DNA from: Povalibacter uvarum | Lineage (GTDB): Bacteria; Pseudomonadota; Gammaproteobacteria; Steroidobacterales; Steroidobacteraceae | Assembly: GCF_014202975.1 (NCBI RefSeq) | Contig: NZ_JACHHZ010000003.1 | Coordinates: 1-64,000, forward strand | Length of the DNA: 64,000 nt | Direction: 5' to 3' | In this document: piece by piece, positions 25,101 through 32,259 of the stretch | Numbering within the stretch: the stretch's first letter is position 1 | Layout of the letters: the number at the start of each line of letters is the position of its first letter | Made by a program: the position numbers and the translations under genes | The notes under the pieces: model-generated | What the model was told of the DNA's origin: nothing | Database searches by the model: none | The model's input: the letters and a program-made list of their open reading frames with translations, nothing else

Positions 25101-25149
25101 CCGGGTAGCCGGAATATCTGCGCGAACGCGCCTTCGTGTATCTGTTCAC
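22141..25149 (-). CDS. TonB-dependent receptor, large type
   Basis: A 1002-residue receptor. The GTG start at 25149 lies behind GGGGGG; a signal peptide ends near TTALAQ, followed by EEVVVTGSHIRRDNFD (TonB box/plug start) and a plug with NLRGLGVGATLNLMNGKR and DGASALYGSNAIGGV. The barrel ends in ARFTQSF with terminal Phe. The SHIRR-type start and length of about 1000 are like receptors used by proteobacteria for carbohydrates and other large organic substrates rather than classic siderophore receptors. It is upstream of the small exported protein and near the pva genes. The ligand is unknown. Confidence 0.92.
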   Translation of the reverse strand: MNRYTKARSRRYSGYPAFLLMPCLATTALAQTAATGLEEVVVTGSHIRRDNFDLTSPLDVVSNVDIAQTGAAKIGETLYNQTFNFGVSRVQNFLGGTQLTDGTATNSNLRGLGVGATLNLMNGKRTLTNANFGYPQMAIERIETLLDGASALYGSNAIGGVQNFVPYTRYNGLEVMADYRQREDGGGAETLFGVMGGFSSETDNFVFAFELQDRDAILTYDIPYFTNVAASASGAGHPGTYFVPTRDANGVLNRNPTTGAVVTPATPDPTCGNQTNNPGNVNSIPGNRRFGVVNGTTCSFYFGEFWDYIPDLEAMKFYAHYDHEFNDRLRMNFEAIFDQATDTRRGSPVDFGANANIVHNILSNGVIPGEHPGNPFRAMNSAGQPLFAQDANGDGVPDRNPATNEVILSGAPTDPSSGVAFNEDVRISGWRPLGKDFQGLPGVSNDDNSSPLINKPTFSRYNGGLEVKVTDNWFLDADYTYNQYKDLQTRADASPNAIALGLEGRLGPNQNMWFNPFGTSQIECQNRVCGSTITSSTSAAYNSQFVMDQVAYRSTWNSDTTMQIFDLVMSSGKLFSLPGGEAGLAVGYQWLDYEEDYYADSHRAGCDSWSLGCDSDFNEGRVTNSYFAEIDLPLMDNKAGNLSVNLAGRYTEVEELESFDPKVGIVYSPLDMLSLRASWGTSFQAPSLREQKSIVNVTRETADPTCANSGGNCSPATRNFVVNSVAGDPLLEPETAESFNVGFTVRLLDGDLILQADWVNIDFTDRITQFPGDAILNADAANYRTYFTAQCGATPTQACLSTAHAAWVGGLNSPLIEHAGFDLSRIITSYINAASVETTQIDMSVDYALDLGGAGQLRLGASATNIQQFEYQSVQNGPITDAKGKVNEGTAYPALPEWRVAPQVSWTLGAHNVTLLGEYHTSVFVRMVGPNELTLPAYSRFNLAYSFRFNDFLSDNSEGSITVGAFNAFDQLATPYNTAGGYNSQLEDPIGRTWYARFTQSF

Positions 25150-25365
25150 AATCCCCCCAGGATGGTTTTGGTCGTCGCCCTGCTTGAAGTGCAGGTGTCG
25201 CCGTATTCTGTGTACGCAGTGCGCCGCGCCGCTCGTCTATCGAGGAATATCGCGAATCGTTTATTCACATACCGCCGAAGGGGGATTCCGGCGGCGCTCG
25301 ACCGGCTCGCTGCTTCGTAACGACGCGCCGTGCCGAGCTGAAAGCACGGCGCGCCGGATTGGTTG

Positions 25366-26220
25366 CTACTTCTGCGACTTAGGCCGCCAGCCTTGAGCTG
25401 TGCGTCCGCCGACCAGGCCCGCGCGTACGCGTTGCTTCAGCAATGGACGCGGGCGGAAGCGCTCGCCATAGGCTTCCTGCAGAATCTCCTGCACCTGCAG
25501 GCAGAGACTCGATGTGGTCGCATCCATGAGCTCGAACGGACCGATGGGATGTCCGAGGCCGAGCTTGCATGCGGTATCGATGTCCTCGGGCGTCGCAACG
25601 CCTTCCTCGACGAGCCGGATCGCCTCGATGACAAAAGCATGCAGCACACGGTTGACGGCGAACCCCGTGACATCCTTGACGCGGATCGGCGCCTTGCCCA
25701 GGTCACGGGCGAGTTCGAGTGCGGACGCGAGTGTTTCCTCGCTGGTATCGAAAGCCGGGATGACTTCCACCAGTTTCATACGCGTGACCGGTGAGAAGTA
25801 GTGCATTCCCAGGAACCGGGAACGGCGCGGTGCGCTCAGGTGTGAAGCCAGCGTGGAGATCGGCAGCGTCGAAGTATTGCTGGCGATCATGCATTGCGGT
25901 GCACACACACTGTCGAGCTGCTTCAGCACGGCCGACTTGACCTCCATGCTCTCGAAGACGGCCTCGGTGACGACGCTGCAGTCGGAGAAGCGTTGCAGGT
26001 CGGTCGTCGTTTCGATCCGCGCGAGTGCGGCCTTGTCTTCGGGCTTGTAAAGTCCCCGCGAAATGCCCTTCTCCATGAGCGCCGACAATCGCTGCCGTGC
26101 GGCTTCGAGCTTCTCGTCCGTCGTGTCGGCAAGGATCACCGACCTGCCCGACAGTGCGTAGACCAGAGCAATCTCCGCGCCCATCAATCCGGCGCCCACG
26201 ACGCCTGCCCGCTGATTCAT
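25366..26220 (-). CDS. 3-hydroxybutyryl-CoA dehydrogenase-type 3-hydroxyacyl-CoA dehydrogenase
   Basis: A 284-residue protein of the single-domain short 3HCDH type. GVVGAGLMGAEIA begins at about residue 6, NTSTLPIS near 113 and HYFSPVTRMKLVEVIP near 135, followed by one C-terminal 3HCDH domain. ATG 26220 follows GGGAGAG. It oxidises (S)-3-hydroxyacyl-CoA, probably short chain, to the 3-keto form. It is divergent from pvaB, and its upstream region carries a box nearly identical to one before the other 3-hydroxyacyl-CoA dehydrogenase (10888-10905). The position next to pvaB-pvaA suggests a role in handling hydroxylated acid fragments; this is inference. Confidence 0.9.
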   Translation of the reverse strand: MNQRAGVVGAGLMGAEIALVYALSGRSVILADTTDEKLEAARQRLSALMEKGISRGLYKPEDKAALARIETTTDLQRFSDCSVVTEAVFESMEVKSAVLKQLDSVCAPQCMIASNTSTLPISTLASHLSAPRRSRFLGMHYFSPVTRMKLVEVIPAFDTSEETLASALELARDLGKAPIRVKDVTGFAVNRVLHAFVIEAIRLVEEGVATPEDIDTACKLGLGHPIGPFELMDATTSSLCLQVQEILQEAYGERFRPRPLLKQRVRAGLVGGRTAQGWRPKSQK

Positions 26221-26317
26221 GAATCTCTCCCTTGGACAAACCATTCGTTCAAAACATGAGCGATTGTAAAGCTGAAAAGCGATTAATGCGGCATCTGGTT
26301 GCCACGATCGAAAAATA

Positions 26318-26335
26318 CCCTATACTCAAAAACAC
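26318..26335 (-). promoter_or_regulatory. Shared upstream box (copy 2)
   Basis: The plus-strand reading CCCTATACTCAAAAACAC differs at one base from the box at 10888-10905. It lies about 98 bases before the 3-hydroxybutyryl-CoA dehydrogenase start, in the divergent region with pvaB. Confidence 0.45.
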
Positions 26336-26349
26336 AATCGAGTGACTGA
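26334..26349. promoter_or_regulatory. 16-bp palindromic operator candidate (site 7, weaker)
   Basis: ACAATCG-AG-TGACTGA: the right arm is a perfect half-site and the left arm matches at 5 of 7 positions. It is about 48 bases before the pvaB ATG, partly overlapping the box at 26318-26335. Confidence 0.35.
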
Positions 26350-26396
26350 ATCGGCCACTCCGTGGCCGACCGGTTGGCACTGACGTAGGGGGATCC

Positions 26397-27536
26397 ATGA
26401 ATCAGTCCTTGGGCATTCTGCGCCTGGCGCGTGGCGTGGTCGCGCTGGCCCTGGCTTCTGTCGCATCCGGATGCTCGAGCACCGGCTCCGATCGCACTGC
26501 GGCGACATCCGCTTCGACCGGAAGTGTGGCTGCCGGGACAGTCAAATGGGAATGCCCTGCGGGCTACGAGGTCAAGGAAGGCCTCAACGTGGACTTTCCG
26601 CACAAGGGAATGAAGCGCGCGTTCATCGTCTATCCGGCCAGGAACGCATCGGGCCCGGCACCCGTGTGGGTGCCGATGACGGGAAGCGTCGAATCCACGA
26701 ACGACAACCTGACCGTTGCCCGCAGCGGCGCCAATTCGCTCCTCGCCGAGCACGGTTACACGGTGATTGCGCCGGTGCGTGCGTGCGCCAATCAGGATCC
26801 GAACATCCGCGGCCAGGTCTGCAATGGTCCCGGCAGCAACGGATGGAACTGGAATCCGTGGTTCGAAGGCCGTGCCGGGGATCCAAGCGGCGATCGCTGG
26901 AAGACCGACGAGGGTCCGGACTCCTCGTTCTTCGTCGCGATGGTTCAGTGCGTAGGCACGAAGTACAAGCTCGACGCGCGCCGCTTGTTTCTGGGCGGCA
27001 TCTCGTCCGGCGGCACGATGACCAACAGGGCGCTGCTGTTTCGCTCGGACTTCTGGGCGGGCGGGCTGCCGATCTCAGGTGAGTGGTACGTAACAGCAGA
27101 CGACGGTTCACCGCTTTCGTTCGATGACGCGCGTGCCGCTGTCGCAGCCGCACCGACCAAGATCCATCAAGGACGCGTGGGACCCTATCCTCTGCCCGCG
27201 AAAGTTGGACCGTTGATCGTCATGACGGTGTGGGGTGGGGAAAAGGATCTATGGAACTGCACCCGTCCCGACGGCACGAAGTTTCTCTGCGCTGACTATC
27301 GGCCCAGCACGCAAGCCGGATCCAACTTCTTCAGCGCGCAGCCTGACGTCGTCCACGTCGCGTGCAGTTCGACTCACGGTCACATGTGGCCGCAGGTGAA
27401 CACTCAGGCATTCAATCGCTGGGCGCTGGACACACTGGCGTCGCATCCCAAGGGCTCTGATCCGCGCGGCTTCAAGCTGACGACACCGCCCGAGGGCTAT
27501 ACGTGCCACGTTGGCGCGTTCGCCGGCCTCTACTGA
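26397..27536 (+). CDS. pvaB: Oxidised polyvinyl alcohol hydrolase (beta-diketone hydrolase), lipoprotein
   Basis: A 379-residue protein. ATG 26397 follows AGGGGGATCC. The lipoprotein signal ends VASGC (Cys about 23). The body is a PHB-depolymerase-like alpha/beta hydrolase with nucleophile GISSG (Ser203), WGGEKDLW holding the likely Asp, and HGHMWP holding the likely His. Oxidised PVA hydrolase cleaves the beta-diketone units made by PVA dehydrogenase to a methyl ketone and a carboxylate. The next gene, 22 bases on, is a PVA-dehydrogenase homologue, the pvaB-pvaA pairing described in PVA-degrading Pseudomonas and Sphingopyxis. Lipid anchoring suggests action at the membrane facing the periplasm or outside. 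Two larger proteins in this window carry the same domain fused to a propeller. Function is inferred from motifs plus neighbourhood. Confidence 0.85.
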   Translation: MNQSLGILRLARGVVALALASVASGCSSTGSDRTAATSASTGSVAAGTVKWECPAGYEVKEGLNVDFPHKGMKRAFIVYPARNASGPAPVWVPMTGSVESTNDNLTVARSGANSLLAEHGYTVIAPVRACANQDPNIRGQVCNGPGSNGWNWNPWFEGRAGDPSGDRWKTDEGPDSSFFVAMVQCVGTKYKLDARRLFLGGISSGGTMTNRALLFRSDFWAGGLPISGEWYVTADDGSPLSFDDARAAVAAAPTKIHQGRVGPYPLPAKVGPLIVMTVWGGEKDLWNCTRPDGTKFLCADYRPSTQAGSNFFSAQPDVVHVACSSTHGHMWPQVNTQAFNRWALDTLASHPKGSDPRGFKLTTPPEGYTCHVGAFAGLY

Positions 27537-27558
27537 AAGCGCGAAGGAGAGTCCGTCC

Positions 27559-29478
27559 ATGCGACAGAAAAATCAGCGCAACCATATGCATTCGGCTTCG
27601 TCGCGCTTCGTCTGGGGTACGGCCCTTGCGCTCGTCGCAATGGCAAGTGCGTCGGCTGCTGAACTGAATCTGCCTGACGGCGCCAAGCTCTACGGAGCGC
27701 GTTGCGCAGCGTGCCACGACAATCCGCAGGATCGAACACCCGGACGCGACGTGCTCGCACGAAATTCTCCCGCGTTCATCATGACGGCGATGAACGGCGT
27801 CATGGCGCCAATGGCGGCGGGATTGACCGAGGTCGAGAAGCAGGCGATCGCTCTGCACCTGGGCGCAAAGCCCGCGGGCGGTTCCAAGGAAATCGATCCC
27901 CATGCCATCTGGGGACCGCCGTCGGCATCGATGCCGCTCGACGGCCCGAAGTGCAAAGGAAAGGTTCCGCCGATCGACTTGAGTACGCCGGATCAGTGGA
28001 ACGGCTGGGGCGCGGGCATCACGAATGCGCGTTTCCAGTCCAATCCCGGATTGACGGCCGCTGATGTCCCTCGCCTGAAGGTGAAGTGGGTCTTCAACTA
28101 TCCCGGTTCGAAGAACGGCCAGGCGACCATCGTCGGTGATCGGTTGTTCGTAACGAGCATGTCCGGTGCGGTCTATGCGCTGAATGCAAAGAGCGGCTGT
28201 GTCTATTGGCGCCACGATGCCGCTGCCGCCACGCGCAGCAGCGTCAACGTCGTCCAGTTGCCCGCGGGTGCGCCCGCTAAGCACGCGATCTTCTTCTCCG
28301 ATTGGACCAAGGCCGCGGTGGCGCTCGATGCCCAGACCGGCAAGCAGTTGTGGAAGACGACGATCGACGATCAGCCGGGCGTGCAGATGACGGGCTCGCC
28401 GACGTATCACGAAGGCAAACTCTTTGTGCCGATCTCCTCGGGGAATGAAGCTTTCGCCACCAACGATCAATGGGAATGCTGCAAGTTCCGCGGCGCGCTC
28501 GTTGCGCTCGATGCGGTCAGCGGCAAGGTGCTCTGGAAGACCTACACCGCGCAGAAGGAACCGGCGCCGTTTCGCCTGAACAAGATCGGCAAGCAGATGT
28601 GGGGGCCGGCCGGCGGTTCCATCTGGTCGGCGCCGACCATCGACCCGAAACGCGGACTCGTCTACGTCTCGACGTCCAACTCGTACACGGAAGTTCCCCA
28701 TGAAGGCTCCGATGCGGTGATCGCCATGGAGATCGAGACGGGCAAGATCCGCTGGATCAACCAGGTCACGAAGAACGACAACTACATCATCGGCTGCCCG
28801 AAGGCGGCGAACTGTCCGGAGAAAGTGGGTCCGGACTTCTCACTCGGCAACTCGCCGATCCTGCACACCCTCCAGGACGGTCGTCAGTACATCGTCGTGG
28901 GCCAGAAGTCCGGTGCGGTCTACGCCATGGACCCGGACAACGACGGCGAAACGATCTGGATGCGGCGCATGAGTCCGGGCAGCGAGCTCGGTGGCGTCGA
29001 GTTCGGCATGGCGGCTGATTCGCAGAACGTGTATCTCGGCATCTCGGATGTGATCACGCGGAAGGGCGGCAAGCCCGGTGTGTACGCGCTGCGCATTCGT
29101 GACGGTGCGGACGTATGGGGTTTCTCCGCTCCTCGTGTGCCGTGTCGCTGGAAGAATATGTTCTGTCATCCGGCGGTCTCGCAGGCGGTGACTGCGATCC
29201 CCGGCGCTGTATTCGCAGGCTCGATGGACGGGCACTTCCGCGCCTTCGCGACGAGCGACGGCAAAGTGCTGTGGGACTTCAACACTGCCGCAGAGTCGTA
29301 CACGACCGTAGCAGGCAAGCCCGCGGATGGCGGCGTCATGGACGGCGCAGGTCCCACGATCGCAGGCGGCATGGTGTACGTGCACTCCGGCTACGCGGGC
29401 CGCTCGACACAGAACGCGAGCGATCTGCGCGGTCGCGAGGGAAATGTCCTGATCGCGTTCTCGGTTGATGGAAAATGA
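27559..29478 (+). CDS. pvaA: Polyvinyl alcohol dehydrogenase, quinohaemoprotein (cytochrome c + PQQ propeller)
   Basis: A 639-residue periplasmic enzyme. ATG 27559 follows GAAGGAGA; the open frame begins at 27511 inside pvaB but has no signal there. A signal peptide ends near ASASAAE. A cytochrome c domain comes first, with haem motif CAACH (Cys49, Cys52, His53), then a PQQ propeller from about 150 to the end (NGWGAGITNARFQSNPG, GSIWSAPTIDPKRGLVYVSTSN). This haem-first order and length match the known PVA dehydrogenases rather than ethanol-type quinohaemoproteins, which carry haem at the C-terminus. It should oxidise secondary alcohols of PVA to ketones and pass electrons from PQQ to its haem. 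PQQ synthesis genes are not in this window. It forms an operon with pvaB. Confidence 0.87.
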   Translation: MRQKNQRNHMHSASSRFVWGTALALVAMASASAAELNLPDGAKLYGARCAACHDNPQDRTPGRDVLARNSPAFIMTAMNGVMAPMAAGLTEVEKQAIALHLGAKPAGGSKEIDPHAIWGPPSASMPLDGPKCKGKVPPIDLSTPDQWNGWGAGITNARFQSNPGLTAADVPRLKVKWVFNYPGSKNGQATIVGDRLFVTSMSGAVYALNAKSGCVYWRHDAAAATRSSVNVVQLPAGAPAKHAIFFSDWTKAAVALDAQTGKQLWKTTIDDQPGVQMTGSPTYHEGKLFVPISSGNEAFATNDQWECCKFRGALVALDAVSGKVLWKTYTAQKEPAPFRLNKIGKQMWGPAGGSIWSAPTIDPKRGLVYVSTSNSYTEVPHEGSDAVIAMEIETGKIRWINQVTKNDNYIIGCPKAANCPEKVGPDFSLGNSPILHTLQDGRQYIVVGQKSGAVYAMDPDNDGETIWMRRMSPGSELGGVEFGMAADSQNVYLGISDVITRKGGKPGVYALRIRDGADVWGFSAPRVPCRWKNMFCHPAVSQAVTAIPGAVFAGSMDGHFRAFATSDGKVLWDFNTAAESYTTVAGKPADGGVMDGAGPTIAGGMVYVHSGYAGRSTQNASDLRGREGNVLIAFSVDGK

Positions 29479-29484
29479 TGCGGG

Positions 29485-29516
29485 CACCGCTCGTTCACAG
29501 GAGCGAGCGGTGTCTT
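29485..29516 (+). terminator. Terminator-like hairpin of the pva operon
   Basis: CACCGCTCG (29485-29493) pairs with CGAGCGGTG (29504-29512) across a 10-base loop and is followed by TCTT, six bases after the pvaA stop. Confidence 0.55.
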
Positions 29517-29601
29517 CGGTTGTCGTGCGACCGGCGAATCCTTCATAGCAGTAACCCCGAAAATTCAGCCGCAGTCGCTGCGTGCGCCGCTATAAAGAAT
29601 C

Positions 29602-30186
29602 ATGCGCGCAGCTACGAACAGATCGGCCACACCGGGCAGAGACATCATCGTCGTCAACGGTGCGGACGAAGAGGTCGGCCAGGATTTCAAGGCGGCCGTT
29701 CATCAGGGCGACGGCATCCTGCATCGCGCCTTCTCGGTGTATCTGTTCGATCAGCAATCTCGTCTGCTCTTGCAGCAGCGCAGTGAGCTGAAGCCTCTGT
29801 GGCCAGGCTATTGGTCGAACAGTTGCTGCAGCCATCCGCGCCCCGGAGAAACAACGCGCGAGGCGGCCGCACGCAGACTGCAGGAGGAGCTGGGTCTGGT
29901 CCGGATCCAGTCGCTGTCGTTCCTGTTCAAGTTCCAGTATCACGCGCGCTATGGCGAGTCCGCCGCAGAGCACGAAGTGTGCTCGGTGTTTGCAGCTATT
30001 GCGGATCAGCCTCAGCGCATTGATCGTCGCGAGGTTGCACAGACCCGGTACGTCACGGCAAGCCTGCTGGACCGGCAACTGCGTGATCGTCCGCAGCGGT
30101 ATACGCCATGGCTGCAGATGGCGTGGAAGCAGATTCGCGCAGACCACTGGCCAGTGATCAATCGGATGGTCGGCGAGGCTGCCTGA
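29602..30186 (+). CDS. idi: Isopentenyl-diphosphate delta-isomerase, type I (Nudix)
   Basis: A 194-residue type I isomerase, near the usual 180-190. It contains the family signature PGYWSNSCCSHPRPGE, which holds the active-site Cys and a metal-binding His, the Nudix helix REAAARRLQEELGL, and the catalytic Glu in EHEVCSVF. It interconverts isopentenyl and dimethylallyl diphosphate using Mg2+/Mn2+ in the cytoplasm. It faces the ebo operon tail-to-tail, with its stop one base from the eboC stop. The pairing with a UbiA-like prenyltransferase gene (eboC) may be meaningful, because both deal with isoprenoid diphosphates, but they are not in one transcript. Confidence 0.92.
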   Translation: MRAATNRSATPGRDIIVVNGADEEVGQDFKAAVHQGDGILHRAFSVYLFDQQSRLLLQQRSELKPLWPGYWSNSCCSHPRPGETTREAAARRLQEELGLVRIQSLSFLFKFQYHARYGESAAEHEVCSVFAAIADQPQRIDRREVAQTRYVTASLLDRQLRDRPQRYTPWLQMAWKQIRADHWPVINRMVGEAA

Positions 30187-30187
30187 C

Positions 30188-30895
30188 TCAGTCGCCGCGA
30201 ACGTAGCGCTGCCCCAGTCGGGTCAGTGCCGTCGCGATCACACCGGCGAACAGCCAGATCGGCGATAGCAGGAAGGCGAGTACGGCTCCATCCACAAGCG
30301 GCATCAATGCAATCATCCAGGGGATGATGGGCCATCCGTATCGACCGCTGGGCGTGAGATGCTCGGCACGCGCCACGACTGTCAGCACGACGACGTAGAT
30401 CGTCTGGACGGTGGCGGCGAGCCACACCGCCGCATTGATGTCTCCCGTCAGGCTCAGCGCCGTCACGACGTAAACCATCAATCGCGCAACGCCCATGACG
30501 AAGACGGCCGCCCGATGCTGCTTGTGAAAGGCGTTGTAGATCCAGATGACGCCCAGAAGCCCAAGTCCACCCACGAGTCCGGAAGAGGAGGGAGCAGTTG
30601 CCAGCAGCGCGTAGCCTGTAAGGAAGAGCAGTCCCATCGCCGCCTGTGCCGCTGCCCTGCTCAGTCGCCCCGCGACGATCGGCCGATACGGCTGATGAAC
30701 GCGATCGAAGGTGAGATCGCACAGATCGTTCATGGCCATGCCGCCGCAATAGAAGCACGAAAGCGCGAGCGCGAGCGTGACGATCTGTGAGACGGTAGCG
30801 CCGGGATCGCTCAGCAGAGCTGCCGCAAGCACATTCATCCACACAGTCGGAAGGTTGCTTGCGCGACAGAGGGCAAGGAGCGGCTTGATGTTCAT
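30188..30895 (-). CDS. eboC: UbiA-family prenyltransferase-like protein EboC
   Basis: A 235-residue integral membrane protein with about 7-8 hydrophobic segments. The first UbiA motif is present as NDLCDLTFDRVHQPYRPI (Asp-rich, binds Mg-prenyl diphosphate) near residues 55-72; the second Asp motif is poorly conserved, as is common for EboC. ATG 30895 overlaps the eboF stop (ATGA); the longer frame from 30928 is rejected for that reason. It is the last gene of the ebo operon, and idi is its tail-to-tail neighbour. Ebo clusters are linked to export of natural-product precursors to the periplasm in cyanobacteria (scytonemin) and to a nematode-repelling trait in Pseudomonas. The reaction of EboC itself is not established. 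Confidence 0.88.
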   Translation of the reverse strand: MNIKPLLALCRASNLPTVWMNVLAAALLSDPGATVSQIVTLALALSCFYCGGMAMNDLCDLTFDRVHQPYRPIVAGRLSRAAAQAAMGLLFLTGYALLATAPSSSGLVGGLGLLGVIWIYNAFHKQHRAAVFVMGVARLMVYVVTALSLTGDINAAVWLAATVQTIYVVVLTVVARAEHLTPSGRYGWPIIPWMIALMPLVDGAVLAFLLSPIWLFAGVIATALTRLGQRYVRGD

Positions 30896-32259
30896 GGCGT
30901 GAATACGTGGGAGAGCAGGGTTTCGCACACGCGCTGCGCCGGCATGGTGTCGTTCGGAACCAGGCGCGATTCGGAGCTGATGAACAGCGGTGCGTCTGCA
31001 CTATCGGTGACGGCGACGCCGTGTGATCCACGCACCAGGCTCGCATCGAGCGGAATGACGTCCATCACATAGCGCATGCCAAGGGCCTTGCGAGCGAGCA
31101 CGGAGCCGACCTTCAACAGCGGCCACGGAATGTCAGGATCCATGAACAATTCCACCGGGTCGTAGCCGGGCTTGTTGTGGATGTCGACGAGCCGTGCGTA
31201 GTCCGGTGCGCGGTTGTCGTCCATCCAGAAGTAGTAGGTGAACCAGCTATCGGGCTCGGCGAGCAGGACCAGTTCGCCCGAGCGTTCGTGGTCCAGGCCG
31301 TAGTGGCGCTTGCCTGCTTCGTCGAGGACGGCGGCGACCCCCGGAATCTCCCCGCACAGCTTGGCGACGGCGGGGATGTCGGCCTTGCTGGACACATATA
31401 TATGTGCAATCTGGTGGTCGGATACCGCGAACGCCCGGGAGGCGCCCGGATCGAGATACTCCCGACCCAGGTCCCGCTTGATTTCCATCCAACCCCCCGC
31501 TCGCAGATGGCGGTTGATGTGGATGGGTCTGTTCACGGATGTGATGCCGTACTCCGAAAGGACCGCGATCCGCACGCCACGTGCCGTGAGGAAATCGATC
31601 AGTTCGCCGCAGACCGCATCGATCTCGCGCAGGTCCTTGCCGATGTTGCCGTGAGGACCGACGCGTTGCAGGCAATAGTCCAGATGCGGCAGGTAGATCA
31701 GTTGCAACGTAGGTTCGAAACGCTCTTCGACCGCTCGCGCCGCTGACGCAATCCAAGCGCTCGACCGGATGCTCGTTCGCGGTCCCCAGAAATCGAACAA
31801 GGGGAACTGACCCAGTCGCTCTCGCAGTTCCTCGCGCAGCGAACCCGGCCACGTGTAGAAATCCGGAAGCTTTCGACCATCGGCGCAGTAGAGCGGGCGC
31901 GGCGTCAGCGTCACGTCGGCGCTCGTCGCCATCGCGTACCACCAGAACGTATTGGCACAGGTGAACTTCGGGTCGCGCTGGCGCGCGCGGTCCCAGATGC
32001 GAGGCGACTGAATCAGGCGATTGCTCTGGCGCCATAGCCACACCTGGTCGAGCTCGCGGAAGTACCAGCCATTGCCCACGATGCCGTGATCGCGCGGCAT
32101 CTCGCCTGTCAGGAAGGTGGCCTGCATAGAGCACGTGACCGCAGGCGTGATCGTTTCGATCGTCGCGATGTTCGCTGCGAACGCATTCAGGCGCGGTGTG
32201 TCCGGCCCGAGGAGTCGGCGCGTCAGTCCGACGACGTTAATGACGGCGGTGCGGTGCAT
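30892..32259 (-). CDS. eboF: Alkaline phosphatase / nucleotide pyrophosphatase superfamily protein EboF
   Basis: A 455-residue member of the phosphodiesterase/alkaline phosphatase superfamily. The N-terminus reads MHRTAVINVVGLTRRLLG, followed by TITPAVTCSMQATFLTG with the nucleophile Thr region, YLPHLDYCLQRVGPHG (metal-binding Asp/His) and SDHQIAHIYV. ATG 32259 is preferred because AAGG lies upstream; ATG 32272-32274 would add five residues. Either start overlaps eboE. It ends in an ATGA overlap with eboC. It probably hydrolyses a phosphate ester or pyrophosphate of the compound handled by the ebo system. An AT-rich palindrome (ACATATATATGT) within the gene near 31395 stands out from the GC-rich background but shows no sign of function. 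Confidence 0.87.
   Translation of the reverse strand: MHRTAVINVVGLTRRLLGPDTPRLNAFAANIATIETITPAVTCSMQATFLTGEMPRDHGIVGNGWYFRELDQVWLWRQSNRLIQSPRIWDRARQRDPKFTCANTFWWYAMATSADVTLTPRPLYCADGRKLPDFYTWPGSLREELRERLGQFPLFDFWGPRTSIRSSAWIASAARAVEERFEPTLQLIYLPHLDYCLQRVGPHGNIGKDLREIDAVCGELIDFLTARGVRIAVLSEYGITSVNRPIHINRHLRAGGWMEIKRDLGREYLDPGASRAFAVSDHQIAHIYVSSKADIPAVAKLCGEIPGVAAVLDEAGKRHYGLDHERSGELVLLAEPDSWFTYYFWMDDNRAPDYARLVDIHNKPGYDPVELFMDPDIPWPLLKVGSVLARKALGMRYVMDVIPLDASLVRGSHGVAVTDSADAPLFISSESRLVPNDTMPAQRVCETLLSHVFTP

Noticed and set aside
27472-28701. A 409-codon open frame on the minus strand
   Set aside because: It is antisense to pvaA, whose protein has clear haem and propeller motifs.
31392-31410. 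CACATATATATGTG palindrome inside eboF as an operator
   Set aside because: It lies within conserved coding sequence, encodes ordinary residues and has no promoter-like neighbourhood.
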